Shown here piece after piece: positions 18,615-31,900 of a stretch of 64,000 bases of DNA. Position numbers and translations under genes: made by a program. A model generated the notes under the pieces. That model was not told the DNA's origin. It saw only the letters and a program-made list of their open reading frames with translations, and did no database searches. Source of the DNA: Owenia fusiformis (lineage: Eukaryota > Annelida > Polychaeta > Sabellida > Oweniidae). Position 1 is the stretch's first letter. Every line of letters begins with the position of its first letter. The stretch lies in the NCBI GenBank assembly GCA_903813345.2, contig CAIIXF020000010.1:17245181-17309180 (forward strand), given 5' to 3'.

Positions 18615-19464
18615 CACCCTATGCAGACAGAGCCTGTGGGAAATATTGGGTGCGGAGCAAATGAGCGGAGGGTGCGGAGCTAACGGTTATTTTTGAATTT
18701 AAATTTGGGATATTTCTGAAACTAAGCCGTTTTGGGACTTCAAATATACCAAGATATGTGTATTTGACACCAAATATCAATACAATTGTGAAAATAGTAG
18801 CGCAATTCATTCTTAAGCGACGCAGTGTGCCTTAAACCTTTCCCAGACCTATATATTTTGAAATTATCCTTTTAATACTGAGTCCCCAGCATTCATAAAA
18901 AATGGTGTTCAAGGTGCACTATCTATACAAATTATTTTTGCATCTTGGAAGCCAGGCAGTATCTGTGAGATTTTATAAAAATTCGGAAATGTTCTTCAGA
19001 TATGAGCCCCTCTAAATATTGGGTGCGGAGCAGCTCCATAAACGTAGCTCCGCACCCAATATTTAAAGGGGCTCATATCTGAAGAACATTTTCGAATTTT
19101 TATAAAATCACACAGATACTGCCTGGCTTCCAAGATGCAAAAATAATTTGCATGGGTAGTGTATCTTGAACACCATTTCTTATGAATGCTGGGGACGCAG
19201 TATTAAAAGGATAGTCTCAAAATATATAGGTCTGGGAAATGTTTAAGGCATACTGCGTCGCTATAAAATGAATTGCAAGTACTATTTTCACAATTTTATT
19301 GATATTTGGTGTCAAATACACATATCTTGGTATATTTGAAATCCCAAAACGGCTTAGTTTCAGAAATATCCCAATTTTAAATTCAAAAATGACCGTTAGC
19401 TCCGCACCCTCCGCTCATTTGCGCCGCACCCAATATTTCCCACAGGCTCTGTCTGCAAAGGGTG
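18615..19464. mobile_element. 850-bp near-perfect palindrome (foldback element)
   Basis: Left arm 18615 to about 19031 and right arm about 19044-19464 are near-perfect inverted copies. They are separated by a few bases inside gtgcggagc...gctccgcac near 19037. The ends read caccctatgcagacagagcc and its complement with one mismatch. It encodes no transposase; the two open frames in the arms (18619-18810 minus, 19299-19490 plus) are the same sequence read in mirror image. Confidence 0.9.
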
Positions 19465-19956
19465 CATTCACTCCTTTCCGAACGCAGTGAAGACCGAGCT
19501 CCAACAGTTTAAATTCCTAAATGTTATGAAATATGTAAAATGTTATAAAAAGGATGAAACATGCATGAACTATTATATCACTTGATTTTTAAGGGTTGTT
19601 TCCCAGAACCGATCGTTCCGATTATTTAATAAAAATTTTAATTGTTCAAAGTGTCATTGAGCATCAATATGATAGGTAGCCTACGTAGATACGACGCCAA
19701 ACAAAAATACAAAACATAATATAATGGCTTTTGTCAGTATGTGATCGACGTATCAAAATTGCCATTAATATTTCATTACATAAGTGATGAAACTATCGGA
19801 TCCTTTCAAGCTTCAAGTTTTAGCTATGCCTACAATGAGAAATCTCATATTAAATACAAAATACGAACAAGATAAATCAACACAAACAGGATATTTTCAC
19901 GAATCTGCAGGTTCCATGTCGGATATGCGTGAACATCTCGCATGGAAACAATTAAA
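19465..19956 (+). other. Presumed 5' flank of the polycystin gene
   Basis: AT-rich sequence between the palindrome and the first coding exon. No clear TATA or CCAAT box is seen near the start, and the transcription start cannot be placed. Confidence 0.4.
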
Positions 19957-22936
19957 ATGAAGCATAAGATGTTTGTGGCGCCGTTGATGCCAGCTCTGCT
20001 CTTCATGGTAAGTTTGATTAAGACACAGCTTAACTTGAGGTTAAAATGCAAATTTATCTTGAAACTTTTTTTGTAAAATAAATAGCCAGAGACGTGACAA
20101 GCCCTGTTTTTATTTCATGAAAACGAATAGAAAAATCGTTATTTAAATAAATTATCAGACTCACGGTTTTTAAACAAATGTGAATAGCAGATTAACGTCT
20201 AAGTCAATGCATTAGAAATAGGCATTTTTGGAGGGGGAAGGGGGAGAGGGGTCTTAGACATCTTCTCACGTTAGATCATGATTTTGGGATATATAGGTTA
20301 TATTTTCCTTATGGCAGATTTACCCTCAGAGTTTGCTTTTCTTGCTAGGTTTATTTACAGTTTTTTGCCCTCTCCCTAGATATTTGTAATGATCACGGCT
20401 AAGGCTGGAAAATTATTGGGCATAATTTAACATGTTGGCATTCATTCCATTGCCCAAGTTGCCACGTGGCATCTGCGAGTTTAGAACCCTGATTAATTGA
20501 ACTACTAGTATAATCAGTTTATTAAACCGTGTCTTGTTGACACTGACATTTGCATTGTCTGTGTGTAGCATTGTTGAGTTAAATGCTGCAGTCGCTTGAT
20601 TGTTTTTCCAAATCCACACGGACAACTTTTAATTTATATTTGCTATACTCAGTCTTGAAAGCTGTACTGTATATTTTCATGAATATCTAGATTATGAAAA
20701 GTAACAATGAACTGTACAGGTCGCAGGTGTCATTCTTGGAAGAAGCATTTGCGTTCTCTATAAATGGATCAAACTATTTATTCCTTTGCTTCCCCATGAA
20801 TTAGGATACTGAGAAAGCAAAAGGTTTCTCTGCGGGTGAAGTCGTTATTTGTTGGCTTCAATATTATCTCATTGATGACGTCATATGATAAGTAATTAAA
20901 TAGCTATCTATTCATTTATTTCAAATACAAGTTTGATGTTGAGACTGTCTAATGTTTTTTGAAATCTAGACTGATTTATATATCATACATATTATCGTCA
21001 TTTTTATAGTTAATGAGGTCAATCAAAAATCTTGTTCCAATAAATCTTCCTTCAATATCAATATAGGCTGACTGGTTTATCACTCATTTTTCCAACAAGA
21101 TAGTTTATTAATTTCGTTAGTGTGGAAGCTATTATTTCATAATCATAATTTGTTAAGCTAATAGACTAGATGCGAGTAGAAATGATCTTGATTTTCGTCA
21201 TTAAATATTCAAAATTCAGTCAAAGTGATTTCATATTTGAAATCTACATGTAAAGATACATCTAAAAATATGATTTCGAAAATTGTTTATCAACTTTGAA
21301 AATTTAATATTTTTTGAAAATGTGACTTCTAGTTCGGGTTGATTCCCCATAGACCCCATATTACAAAATCACAAAAAGTGAAATATCTTTTCTTGTATTG
21401 GACATATAACATTTTCTTTTACTGAACATACTTTAATTTGCATAACTATTCGATACATAAGGGCTATATGAAAATTGAACCACTAAAACCTATGTAATTT
21501 AAGTTAAAGGGAACTTTCTACTACACCCGCCATGCTATCTGGCTCGAGCGAGCCACCCGGTGATGAAACTGGTAACTACTGTACCTACTCGCATTTGCGT
21601 TATTGGTCTGTAATTTGGTTGTATTTCATTGTCACCAGTTTTGAAAATTTGACTAAGAATACCAAGTTTCATTGATTCAAAAATTATTTTATGAATGTTT
21701 GTTTGACCATCTCATATTTTTTTTTTATTGTCATCCCAATTTTTTAATTCATTTTTAGTATCATTTTCCAACATATATTTTTCCTTCTTATGTAAGCTAG
21801 TTGTTTAGACTTTTACAATACATTAATCAATTGTTAAATCAGAATCCAAATAATGTCATAATAATTGTTTTAAGTTTTATTATTAAACAGGACATTTAAA
21901 CTATATCAATATTTTATTTTCAGATAACTCGACTGCAGACATTTCAGTGCGGTAAGTTTAGATATTTAAGGTTCATAAACTGAGAGGTTTATACAGGGTT
22001 TATCCGTTGGAAAATATATGTGTTTGCACTGGCGGATCCAGCAGCTGATCATGACAGGTTGGCATTTCAAATCAGACAACCAATTTGGGCCCCTAAATCC
22101 CAAAATTTGGCCCAGATTTGGCTCATTTTTTGATAATTTGGCCTAAAGAGGCCCAAAAAGGCCACTCATTGAGGCCCACTAATTGAAGTCCTTCAAAATT
22201 GTTGGGCCCAAAATATTTTTGGCCAAAATTCTTTTTCTGGGCCCACCCAAGGGGATCCGCCAGTGGTTTGTAAATAACATTATAACAAGTATATAAATTA
22301 TGACTATCAACATATTAACTCTGATCTTTGCATTGCCTCTTGTTTTAGGTGTCTGATTGTCTTGGGGTGGTTTTCATAAACAGCAGTCCTTTCGTTAAAC
22401 CCCAAAGTTAATTATTGGTTACATTCATTTTGGGTCACCCGATACTAGCAATGACAGATGCGCATGCGCACTCCTCTTGATAGGCCGTGTGTTTCTTAAA
22501 AATTGTAGGAGAAAAATAAGAGGAGCTAAATGATAATAATAACATAATATCATAATTTTATCATAAATTACATTTACTTTCAGAGTTATCGAATATGATC
22601 TGTTATAAAGGGCGTTTAAGTACGGTTAATGGTTACGTCCTTTCTACCCATAATGTAAACAACACCGTCCAGTTATCTCCCGAACTTTGCATTCTTTCCT
22701 GTTCCTGGATCGGCAAATCATATGCAGGAACTTCGGAAGATCCCGAGTCCTGCTACTGTGCAGATTCATTGGACACAACAAGAATATTGAACAGCCATTT
22801 ATGCAATAGCTCAAGAGGGATGGGTGGTCCCGATGGATTAGCAAGCGTGTACGACGTTCCACCATCACCCTATTTCATAGGAATGAAACTTAATGCCAAG
22901 TCGGTAGGAGTTGTTAAGGAAGAGCATCAATTTCAG
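19957..22936 (+). CDS. Polycystin gene exons 1-3: signal peptide and WSC domain
   Basis: Exons are 19957-20007, 21924-21951 and 22584-22936. Exon 1 encodes a short hydrophobic leader, MKHKMFVAPLMPALLFM, spliced in frame to ITRLQTFQC; together they read as a secretory signal. Exon 3 carries a WSC-type Cys-rich module: ICYKGRL, ELCILSC, SYAGTSEDPESCYCADSL, HLC and a closing SVYDV. WSC domains are putative carbohydrate binders and occur in polycystin-1. The usual final C-G-G is here M-G-G, so the Cys pattern is incomplete. Exon 1 rests on splice phase, leader composition and position, and is less certain than exon 3. Confidence 0.8.
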
Positions 22937-25900
22937 GTATGGATTAATATAAAGTTATCCTACTACTACTTATCACAATTAACATATGTTTTTATTTTCT
23001 GTGTAACCACAGGGTACGTACCAAAATAAGCGTGACAGTTGAACGAGTGGGGTACGGAACAACACGAGGGTGGTGAAATGTGAACAAACAGATATTTTCA
23101 TCGTTCCAGAAAGTTGTGGTCTAGTTTCTAGATATTTTTACATATATGTAAATGTCTGTACATGTACAACCACATCCTAGACAGTGAACTTGACGGTAAA
23201 TTCATATATGTAGTTTAACCTACACAAACTCCTATTGTAGTATACGGTATAACGCGCGGTAACGATAGGTACAACACAAGGAATTGGAATTTGTGTTATA
23301 CCGTATCTTACCCGCGCGTTACCGTATGTTACATTCGGAGTTAGTGTCGATTTAACTTTGAAATTCACCATCAAGTTCACTGTCTAGGGTGTTGTTACAG
23401 ACATTAACATTTAAAAATATCTAGAAATTAGACCAGATCTTTCTGAAACGATGAAAACACCAGTTTGCTCTTTTACCACCCTCGTGTTGTACCGTACCCG
23501 CGCATTCAACTATTACGTTTAATTTGGTACGTAACATTCTTCATTGAGTATTTCGAACGTTCCTGCTACGACAAATTGGTTACAGTTACACAGCTTCGTT
23601 ATGAAGCATTTTGACACGTTCCCGGGCCTATGATTTTTGAGGTGTTCCATTCACAAAATCCCTTGCTACGAATCAAATGCAAATGTGTCTTTCATTTGTT
23701 TTTAGATCACACTCAAGAATCCACCACGATCGAATGATTCCCCAAACTGCAGTTGTAACTATGGCGACGGCTTATATGCTCCCTGGAGTAGATGTGATTC
23801 CACATTTAAAACAAAGTTCAGGTTGCCTGGAATATATAGAGTGAAATGTATACTTGATATCGATAAAAATATGACGGTATGTATTATTCTATTGGTTATG
23901 TTCCCAAGAACGTGAACGGTAACAGGTGATTCGCGAACGAGTACAGGTCTTGAAAAACATTTTTTCTGATATGATGCAATGATCATGTTTTTATATGTTT
24001 TACCCGAGATCATCATTGCAAGAAAAAAATAAACTGGATTGTCTGTAACATGGCTATGCGCAAATTCTAGTATACTATGTTCTACCACTTCAACACTAGT
24101 ACTGTACATAATTTAACATTAGTAAACAAAACTTCTTGGCTGTATGATTTTATAGAATGATCACAGATGTATACAGAATTCTATGTTGTCCATCATGGAG
24201 AAAGTTTGCAATAATTTGATTGATTTTTAAGGAGATTGGAGCTGTCACATATGTGAATATATCAGAACCTGTACGGGAACCAAGTTTGGATTTTGGAGAA
24301 ACAAACGAGGAAGGTTATATTCTCGTACAAAGCAACAAAGACGTTGACTTTAGAGTCTATGTGGACTCCGGCAGTGATGTGCAGGTTGCGCTCGACTTTG
24401 GCGACGGTTCTTCCAAACAGAACACATATGCGCCAGGTATGTGTTTCAAACTAACCTAATTTGTTAACAGCAATGTCTTTATATGCAATCACAAACTTTG
24501 GAAATGGACTTTCGAAAAAATATAATCACATGGTACAAAATTCAATGAGAAATCGTATTTTAAACGTCATTTACGGACAACCTTATATGCAACCTTTTAT
24601 CGTTTTAGAATTTAAAAATGAGGTTGGATTCTCCTTTTCGCGGTTCGCTCTTTAATCGAGAAGGTATGAAAATATGTACTTAAAACGTCCCCCAAATGGA
24701 CAAAATTTGATTTCAATTAAAATTGTTAATGTTGACATGTTAATAAAAGTATTGAATTTCATTTACTTTTATCAAGGAAACCATCTGGCCTATATCACAG
24801 ACATTAAAATACTTAGAATGGACTTTAGTAATGTTGATGTTTACTGTTATCGGGACCGTACTGTACCGTACTGTTAACTCAATACTAACATTTCTAGTAT
24901 TTGCAAAACGAAATACTCAATGCTTTACGATTCGGGCAAATGAATGTTCAGAGATAATCTTTTGGAAATAAGTCACATGACAATTTGGATTACCTTAACT
25001 AATTCCTTGGAGGGGTCCTTATGGAATAGTCTGTCCAGAAGCACTTATGAAGCCGTTTGGTCTACTTAAATCTATGCTAATCTAAAATGCTGAGAAGCGC
25101 CTGGAGAGTTTTTGTGTACTATATAAACTGAATAAATAAATATATAAGTTTCTTTTTGAAACTGGAAGTGCGAAATGAAAACTGAATAATACAGATTAAA
25201 ACGTTGAAAGCGATCAAATCAAATCAAAACAATGTTTCAGATCCAATCAGGTTTGCAATCGGGCCGGAAATTCCATTATTAGCCTCGGATGACATCGTGT
25301 CCAGTGAGCAAACTGGGCTACACATTGACCCATCTTCTACCATGAGGGGGTCCATCAACATGCACTCACATAGCGGGCTTAAAGTGTTTGGCTGGGAGTT
25401 CTATGCTACTGCAACTGGTACACTTACACTCATGGTATAAATACTATATTATATAAGGACATAAATGTGTGCTATGTATTTTTCATCAAATAAATTATAC
25501 ATATCTGCTATTATCCCATTGTTATAAGAATATCATGTGAAGATATATTTGATATGTGGAACAAGATCATATTTAAGCAAGAAAAATCGAATATCACTTT
25601 CAAACCATCGAATATCACTTCTTAAAAAGTGATATTCGATGGTTTCGTGTTTTTTCAAAATTAAATTTTTTCAAAATCTTTTCTTTTTTAAATTGTCTTA
25701 AGAATTTGTTTTTGAAATCTTTTAAATGTTTTTTCAATTTTTTTCGCTGACGATGATTTCTTCGCTGCGCTCACTCATGCAGATATCAATATCACTCATG
25801 GATATAAATGATGTTTTTTTCAAAACCATAGGATATTCCTATAAAACATCAGTGTCTCATTCTCTACCATACCAGGTAAGTTATATTATATCCATCCCTT

Positions 25901-28900
25901 TTGACTACGTTTATCAATTATAACATTGCCTTCATCAAATGACGAAAATTGAAAACAATTGCTTTTTTATTCATTGTTATGTCGTGTATACATTAACTAT
26001 ATTAAATATTTATTATAAAATCAGACTGATTAATCTTCGTACGGTAGACCTATTCCCTGAGCGAACGTGACAGTGTTTGTTTTTAAATTGCAATTCACTC
26101 CAGGAACTCGTCAATATCTGCTGGGATAACATGCTGTGCATTTTGAATTGTGTGGCACCTCAACAGTCATACGATCTATCATTACATCATCTAAAATAGT
26201 TACCAAGTAATAATTTTAGCGATACAAAATGTTATCTTGCCTATATACGTTAATATTTCAGCACTTCTGAATGCCACTAATATAAAAGTGATTGTCAGAT
26301 AGATAATTAATAAATATATAAATGTTTTTGATCGGTTCAATTATGTTTATAGATACTGACATATAAACCAGGGCTTAATTCGACAACGATATGTGAAGAT
26401 TCACAAGTGTTTTACTCTACAAGCGGCAGGTGTAATTCTGCTGATGATCCGATCGCAAGAAAGCCCATACGAACGACAGAAGACCTAAATTATCTTAAAA
26501 GCGATGACACCGCGTTCATTGTCACGTACAAAGCTAAAATTAATGTCGAATCGCTTGGTTACAACTTTGTCAGTGCAGAGAGCATCGAAAACCCTGAATA
26601 TAGCTATAATAATGATCCAAAAGCAAAGAGCTTTCTAGGTAATGTGGTTTATCAATTATTTTTATTTAATTGGGGTATTTTTAGACCATTAATATGACAA
26701 TAATTCCAAATGAATGTTTCAGCACAAAGTGTCAAGGGGAAAGTACCAGAAATCTGTAAAACTAAACCAGAAGTGGTGGCATATTATCATAGTCTCAAAT
26801 TTTTTGTGGTCGGTGTTCGGAGTTCGGTGGTTGGTGTTCGGCGTTTGTAACAAATGGCAGGTTGGGACATTTTGGATGTTAATGCTTTGTTTCATAATTG
26901 CAAATATTCCATCACAACGACACTTCTGCATTATTGTAGGGTATAAAGTAGATGTCGATGGTGGAGCTAGGATTGGTTACCGCCCTACTGCACATTCTGA
27001 AGGAAATGGGTTTCTTTACAATAGCGATGCTGACGAGTTTGACGAAAATAACATCGATCCATCAAAATTTCTCCCTGTCGATTCAGAAAAGAGTTTGCTC
27101 AGAGCAATAGTTGTCTACCCTACAGAGATCATATTCCGTCACCAATTCTCAATGCCAACTCCCGTTGAAACACCAAATGAATTGAAATTGAGTCTAACAT
27201 CGAAAAATGGACCAATTCATCGTGTGCACCCTGTCCAAATAGTGGTATCCGGAGTGCAATGCTCGTAAGTGTATTAACTATTTACACGCACAACGGGCAA
27301 CATTTTGAACACAATATACCATCTTAGTAGGTTGGCTTTAGTAAGTCCATGTGATGCCTAACTCTCATTTATATCCAAAATAAATATTATTGTACAGTGA
27401 CAAAATAGGTCATGCCGATATATTAATATAATATTGATTTTTAAATACATATCCCGGCATCACCTAAGTAACATTATGTAAATAGTAAGTTTAATTGATA
27501 TGAATATTTGATGTTATTTTAGAAATCCGGAGATCGAATTTGATCCAGAAACTATAGGAACTCTCTCCCAACCTAAGGAGTTTGAGAAAAAAAGTCCCAT
27601 CGTGATACATCCGAGCATCAAAATGGATTGCATAGCCACGAAGAATAACACAAAGCAATGGAAAATAAGAAATATCAACAATTCAACAGTAGATACAACC
27701 AATATACGGTTGAATAATGCTATGCTTGTCATACCTAAACTGCATCTGGTGTACGGAGTTTATGAATTGAAATTTTGCGTAAAGATGGAGTTAGGGATGG
27801 ATGTGCATATCCCGTATAAGTACTGCCTTGCGACATATATTAAGATAGTACCTTCTGCAATGTACGGAGGTATTGTACAAGACATCAGTAGCTTCATCAC
27901 AGTAGGTATCGAGGATATTTTGGAGTTGAGACCCAAGGATCATTTCGTAGATCCTGATGAAATTGGAGGTGAACAGGTAACATCCCGGGGGTAACTTTCA
28001 GATTATCAAAGAAATTAAAAATCACACACTGTTTTCGCTAAAACGAGGTGAATAAGGATATTAGTTATGATTGGCCTAGAACGCAAGATATATAAATCCC
28101 CCTCCATCCGATCCCCTCCCTCCATCAGATATTAATTTATTTCGATTATTTTTTTTGTATAACGTATGGAAACTAAATTTAAAAAGTGAGCAATGTCATT
28201 AGTATTGTGATAATAACGTCCCTTATACCTATTTATTACAGGTCGTGAAGACCATTGTTGCCCGATTTATAGCAAAAACATTGACTTTTGCACATTGGTG
28301 ATGATGCGCCTTTCTTAATAGATGAATATCTTAGAAGGGTATCAGTTCAAAAAAATACTAGATGACCTAAAATATTTTCCCATGCACTGCGCCTATTCAT
28401 TTGGCAATTCAGTTGTAAATTTAATTTTCTCTTGAAAAAATAAATCTTCCAAATTTGTTGAGTTTTCTTGCAGAAATCGCCTAATCCCCCCTCCATCCCA
28501 TTTGTACGATCACCGGGCGTGATTCTTTTCACACAGTGCATAATATTTTCCACTAAATAACCTAAAAGATTCCAGATGTTCTAGAATGTTTGAGGACGTT
28601 TTGGATATAAACACAAATTATACTATATATTTTTTGTCAACTCTAGTTCAACTGAGCGTTGTAATTTCAGGGATTTGATAGGTTTGAATACTTGTGTTAT
28701 GACATGAGAGAAGAATCAAGTGTCGATCGATCAAATAACAGTTTACGCAGTATGCCTTTGACAAAAGAGGAACTTAGTGACGATACGGTTATTTCCAAGG
28801 GTGGTTGCTTCAGACAAGGTCCAGGTTATATTGGTAATCAAACACATCTTTTTGACGAAGGCAGCATTAATATAGAAGTTAGAAATATGCAGGTAAGTAA

Positions 28901-31900
28901 ATTATTTAATTTCGAGATGAGTGAACATAATATTCGGACCCTTTAGAGAATTCAATAGTGAATGCCAATTACGTTTTACAGGCTTTGTTCGCATGTTCAA
29001 TATGGACGTTATCTCATTGGAGGATATTGTTACTGGAAGTATTGCAGTTTATTTGAAGTTGTATCAAGAAGAGAATTAGAAAGATGCTAAGAAAGATGCT
29101 GAATACTACTCTCTTGCTATATCTTCTAAGGAATAGTTTGAGTTTAAAGTAGAAAATAATTTATTTCTGTGTCATACGTTTAAAGGTCACACTTTATAAC
29201 ATATAATGAATACTTAAAAAATTTAAATGATTTGACAAATATTTTGTTATTTCTGGCCATTATCACAATAAAACCTAAATAAACTGTATTGATACAATAA
29301 TTTTGCAGTCAAGTGCTGGACAATGACTATAACAGATTGGGGACACACACTTGTTGCCCAGTTATATCATTAATTCTAAAAAGTATCCTATGGGAAAGAA
29401 AGGTATCAGTTTTAACCAAGCCTGGACTTCACAAATGTAACTCCTATAATCTGCCATAGTCAAATTGTCCTTTTTGAATACATATGATATTATGAAGAGT
29501 TTTTTAATCTTCTTAGCAAGCATGAGGCTAATAAATACCAAAAGTTTTCACTTCATTGTTTCTGTCATTCCAAATGTTTTTTAAAAAGTAACCCTGCGAT
29601 TACCTCTTCTAAAATAGACTTAGCATTTAAGTTTTCCATATGAATTATATTCCCTTGGCCTGATGCCTCTATCAACTTGTAGACTTTTTACTCCCAACTA
29701 TTTTTAAGTCTTAAGGACCAATGATGTATTTTTGAGTTTAATCTATCTTTGTCCAAATTCAGCAAACATATGAAAAGACGCTGTTAAAACTTCCGAAAGC
29801 TTTAGTATGATCAATATAGCACACAAATGTATCAAATTTAGATAGTTTTCTATTGTTTATAATATAATTCCAACTATGTACCTGATCCAAACAACTACGT
29901 TTTTTCTGAAACCATTGTTCATCAGATAACATTTTATTTTCCTCAAGAAAAGTTGTCAACATCATGTTCAATATATCACAATAATTTTACAGAGGACAGA
30001 TATCAAGGAAAAGGCTCGGTAATTGAGAGGGTTGGTTTGTTAATCCCATCAGGTACATTGTCCACTCAGGCGGCTTTCCTTAGCTTGGCTCTCCCAACAG
30101 CAGTTGCAACTTCTTCGATGGTGATTTCTTTGTTCATGGGATTGTTCTCATTCTCATTTGCTATAGTGGTCTTCATCAAATTCCTCATTTTTGTTTACTC
30201 TTGAGTAAAGCTGTTCAGAAAGTTAGTTATAGTGAAATGATACCACACGGTATTACAAATTAAACTAGAAATACTTATCATAAAACGTAATTATAAATGG
30301 CACTGTACTTGTTTACATATTTTATAACTTATACGTTACGATTGAATATAGGTGAACCAAACATATAGATTGCGAGTTGATGGCATCAAAAATACACTTG
30401 TATTGGGTTCAACTATTGAGAGACGGGCAACTGCTGAATTGACATTTGAAGTTGTTGACAACACCCCACCAAAAGTCGCAATACAGTAATGTACATTTTA
30501 TATTCAACTGCACTTTTTGTACAGTAATATGCATTAAAGTTGCCGAACTTAGCATTTTTTGTTTGTTCTAGATCCGAATCATTTTCACCCAAGCGGCTCC
30601 CAACGATATTTTTTTTATAATTTTCTTAAGTTTCAGAGTAAAAAACCCGGGGTCAAAAATAATTGAAATGTGACGTATCATCGACTATACCCACTAGTTT
30701 AGGGAAACGTGCGATTGCAAAAAGTGTCATGAAAAAACATTTAGAAAATCAAATCAATAATTTTATGAAGTGGTTTCATTGTTGATGTTATATAATTGTA
30801 CATTGCTACCCCCATTGTAATTATAGTTGCATTGCTGGCAATTGTGAACCGTCTAATGGAGAACAACGCATCCTACCTAATTATAGGTTGGCTTTTCAAG
30901 GAGAATGTTATTGTAGGGGATTTCCCTGTTCTTTCAAATGGGCTGCGAGGGACGAATTGGGTGATATTAAAGAATTCGAAAACTATGTTGATGGTAAGCG
31001 TCTCTCTCTCTTTATTCAAATGGGGTGCGAGGGACGAACGGGGTGAAATTAACGGATTCGAAAACTATGTTGATGGTAGCGTCTCTCTCTCCGTATTACT
31101 ATTACCGTCTCTCTACCGTATTACTAAGAATATGATAATACCCAAAATGTCAATATGGACTTCTAGAAACATTAATTAAAAATGATTGAGTAAATATGGT
31201 ACGTTCTTTTACCGAAGAGAATATATAGGCGCAAATGCAAAAAGGGAAGGGTGACTAAAAACTTTAAGGAAACCCAACAAGAACTAGATATAGCTAGATA
31301 TATCTCGAGGTGACCTAAGGTGGATCCAGTAGGATGGCATCTTTACGTTTTATTACGTTTTATATTAAGTATAATTGCGAATGGCATGGGTGGTATTTTT
31401 TCATTGTTGTCTGAATATATATTGACACGTTACGATAAAATACACGATTAAGATCAAAATATATATATTGTTAAGATTCCACATTTCCCTTTTTATTTTT
31501 CATTTTTGTGAAAGTGCGTAACAGGTTTTAAGTATTATTTGTAAAGTTAACATTTGCAGACATTCTTATTTCGCTCCTAAAACCCTTATTTTGTTAAAAA
31601 TAAATCTCAATAGATTTAAGAAGAAGATATAAATTAAATTCTTAAATATTTCAATTCAAATTTTATTTTATGAAAATCATCCGTTACATAATAATATGAA
31701 ACATACATTTTACACTTATTGCATCATGGATCTGCAGGAATAAGAGGTAATTATGATTAACTCTAACTACAAAATACAAAAAGCTCTACAAAATACTGAT
31801 TTCTTCAAAAATATCATAAAAGTAGCATTATTAAAACATGACCACATACAAAATATTGTTTTTGTCAAAAATCCTTTTTAAGTACTACTATATTCTAGGT

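Noticed and set aside
18619-19490. Two open frames with almost identical protein sequence on opposite strands
   Set aside because: They are the two arms of the 850-bp palindrome read in mirror image.
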